Origin: Roseiarcus sp963835955
GTDB lineage: Bacteria; Pseudomonadota; Alphaproteobacteria; Rhizobiales; Beijerinckiaceae
Length of the DNA stretch: 64,000 nucleotides
Assembly (NCBI GenBank): GCA_963835955.1
Contig: CAWIHZ010000005.1
Coordinates: 434,001-498,000 of the forward strand
Direction: 5' to 3'
Shown: piece after piece, positions 63,611 through 64,000 of the stretch
Numbering within the stretch: position 1 is the first letter of the stretch
How the letters are laid out: each line of letters opens with the position of its first letter
Translations under genes and position numbers: made by a program
The notes under the pieces: generated by a model
The model's database searches: none
Seen by the model: the letters and a program-made list of their open reading frames with translations, nothing else
What the model was told of the DNA's origin: nothing

Positions 63611-64000
63611 TCACAGGCGCGAATTGACCTCAGGCGGCTCGGCAAGCCTGGGCGCCAACACAATCGAAAGGGAACGGACCCCCTGGGCGCCGCGAATGAG
63701 CACGCCCTCGATATCCGCGGTCGCGGACGGTCCGGAATGGAACACGGTGTAGGAGCGCTCGCCGACTTCCGGACGCGCATAGGCGTTGTGCAGATTGGCG
63801 ACGATATCCGACGGATCGAGCAGGACCACCAGATGCTGGGCGAGATAGGCCAGCGCGTTCACCTTCAGGGTCTCGTCGGTTAGAAGCACGGACCCCGTCT
63901 CCGCCACTCCGAACACGGCGCGCACGACGGCATGATCGACGTCCGCCAGTTCCCGCGGTTCGACAATCGTTTCGAGATCGAGTCCGCCCGCGATCTCTGG
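63611..64000 (-). CDS. LUD-domain protein, LutC/YkgG-like (partial)
   Basis: The 129 visible residues, open to the window edge, are the C-terminal part of a LutC-type protein: VFGVAETGSVLL, HLVVLLDPSDIVANLHNAYA and VFHSGPSATADIEGVLIRGA followed by QGVRSLSIVLAPR. LutC works with LutA and LutB in lactate oxidation; those genes would lie beyond the window. The start is not in the window. Confidence 0.9.
   Translation of the reverse strand, partial: PEIAGGLDLETIVEPRELADVDHAVVRAVFGVAETGSVLLTDETLKVNALAYLAQHLVVLLDPSDIVANLHNAYARPEVGERSYTVFHSGPSATADIEGVLIRGAQGVRSLSIVLAPRLAEPPEVNSRL

Overview
The window is GC-rich chromosomal DNA that looks like a member of the alphaproteobacterial order Hyphomicrobiales (Rhizobiales), possibly the Beijerinckiaceae/Methylocystaceae. 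The reasons are a direct-repeat SOS box (GTTC-N7-GTTC) between ssb and uvrA, a SAM-II riboswitch in front of a metZ-type gene, a MucR/Ros regulator, an frcBCA-like sugar importer, an alphaproteobacterial accB with an EAMKTFN biotin site, and intergenic palindromes typical of this group. No tRNA or rRNA gene was found. The assignment below order level is inference.

Layout. 1-2.6 kb: a gene for a DGQHR-type protein with a PD-(D/E)XK-like N-terminus, broken twice by the same IS1595-family element in opposite orientations. 2.9-9.4 kb: divergent ssb and uvrA, then an MNT/HEPN toxin-antitoxin pair lodged between the end of uvrA and a second, decayed copy of the uvrA 3' end, then a hydrolase and a cysteine-peptidase-like protein. 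9.4-12 kb: a TPR gene built of 144-bp DNA repeats. 12.5-25.7 kb: sugar and central carbon metabolism (a periplasmic binding protein, zwf-pgl, a ROK repressor, the frcBCA-like importer, an aldo/keto reductase, a Gfo/Idh/MocA oxidoreductase, a HAD phosphatase and an S9 oligopeptidase). 25.7-29.7 kb: a type II-C CRISPR locus. 29.8-35.2 kb: a seven-GAF histidine kinase with several frameshifts, a truncated receiver gene and duplicated non-coding DNA. 35.2-39.7 kb: an RND efflux pair. 39.8-61 kb: mostly housekeeping genes (infA-maf-yacG, pssA-psd, an Atm1-like exporter, mucR, upp, pgsA-moaD-moaE, metZ with its riboswitch, a molybdopterin enzyme, accBC, rpsU, secE-nusG, trxB). 61-64 kb: a GST, a broken VapBC-like pair, repeats and a partial LUD-domain gene.

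The most unusual part is the CRISPR locus. Ten apparently identical 36-bp repeats and nine 30-32-nt spacers abut a cas9 that stops at the last repeat. The RuvC and HNH catalytic residues are present, but the C-terminal WED/PAM-interacting part, cas1 and cas2 are missing. A tracrRNA with a recognisable promoter and terminator lies upstream of cas9 on the opposite strand. Each repeat ends in an extended -10-like motif at the position known from Neisseria, so spacers may be transcribed from inside the array. The cas9 frame is also broken by two single-base insertions. The essential gene nusG carries a similar single-base insertion in this window, so some frameshifts are probably sequence errors. 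The loss of the Cas9 C-terminus cannot be explained that way.

A second unusual signal is a dispersed, apparently unnamed repeat family of 21-bp tandem units containing ATCCAA, seen near 25.9 kb and 62.7 kb, with a related ATCCAAG/CTTGGAT cluster near 12.2 kb.
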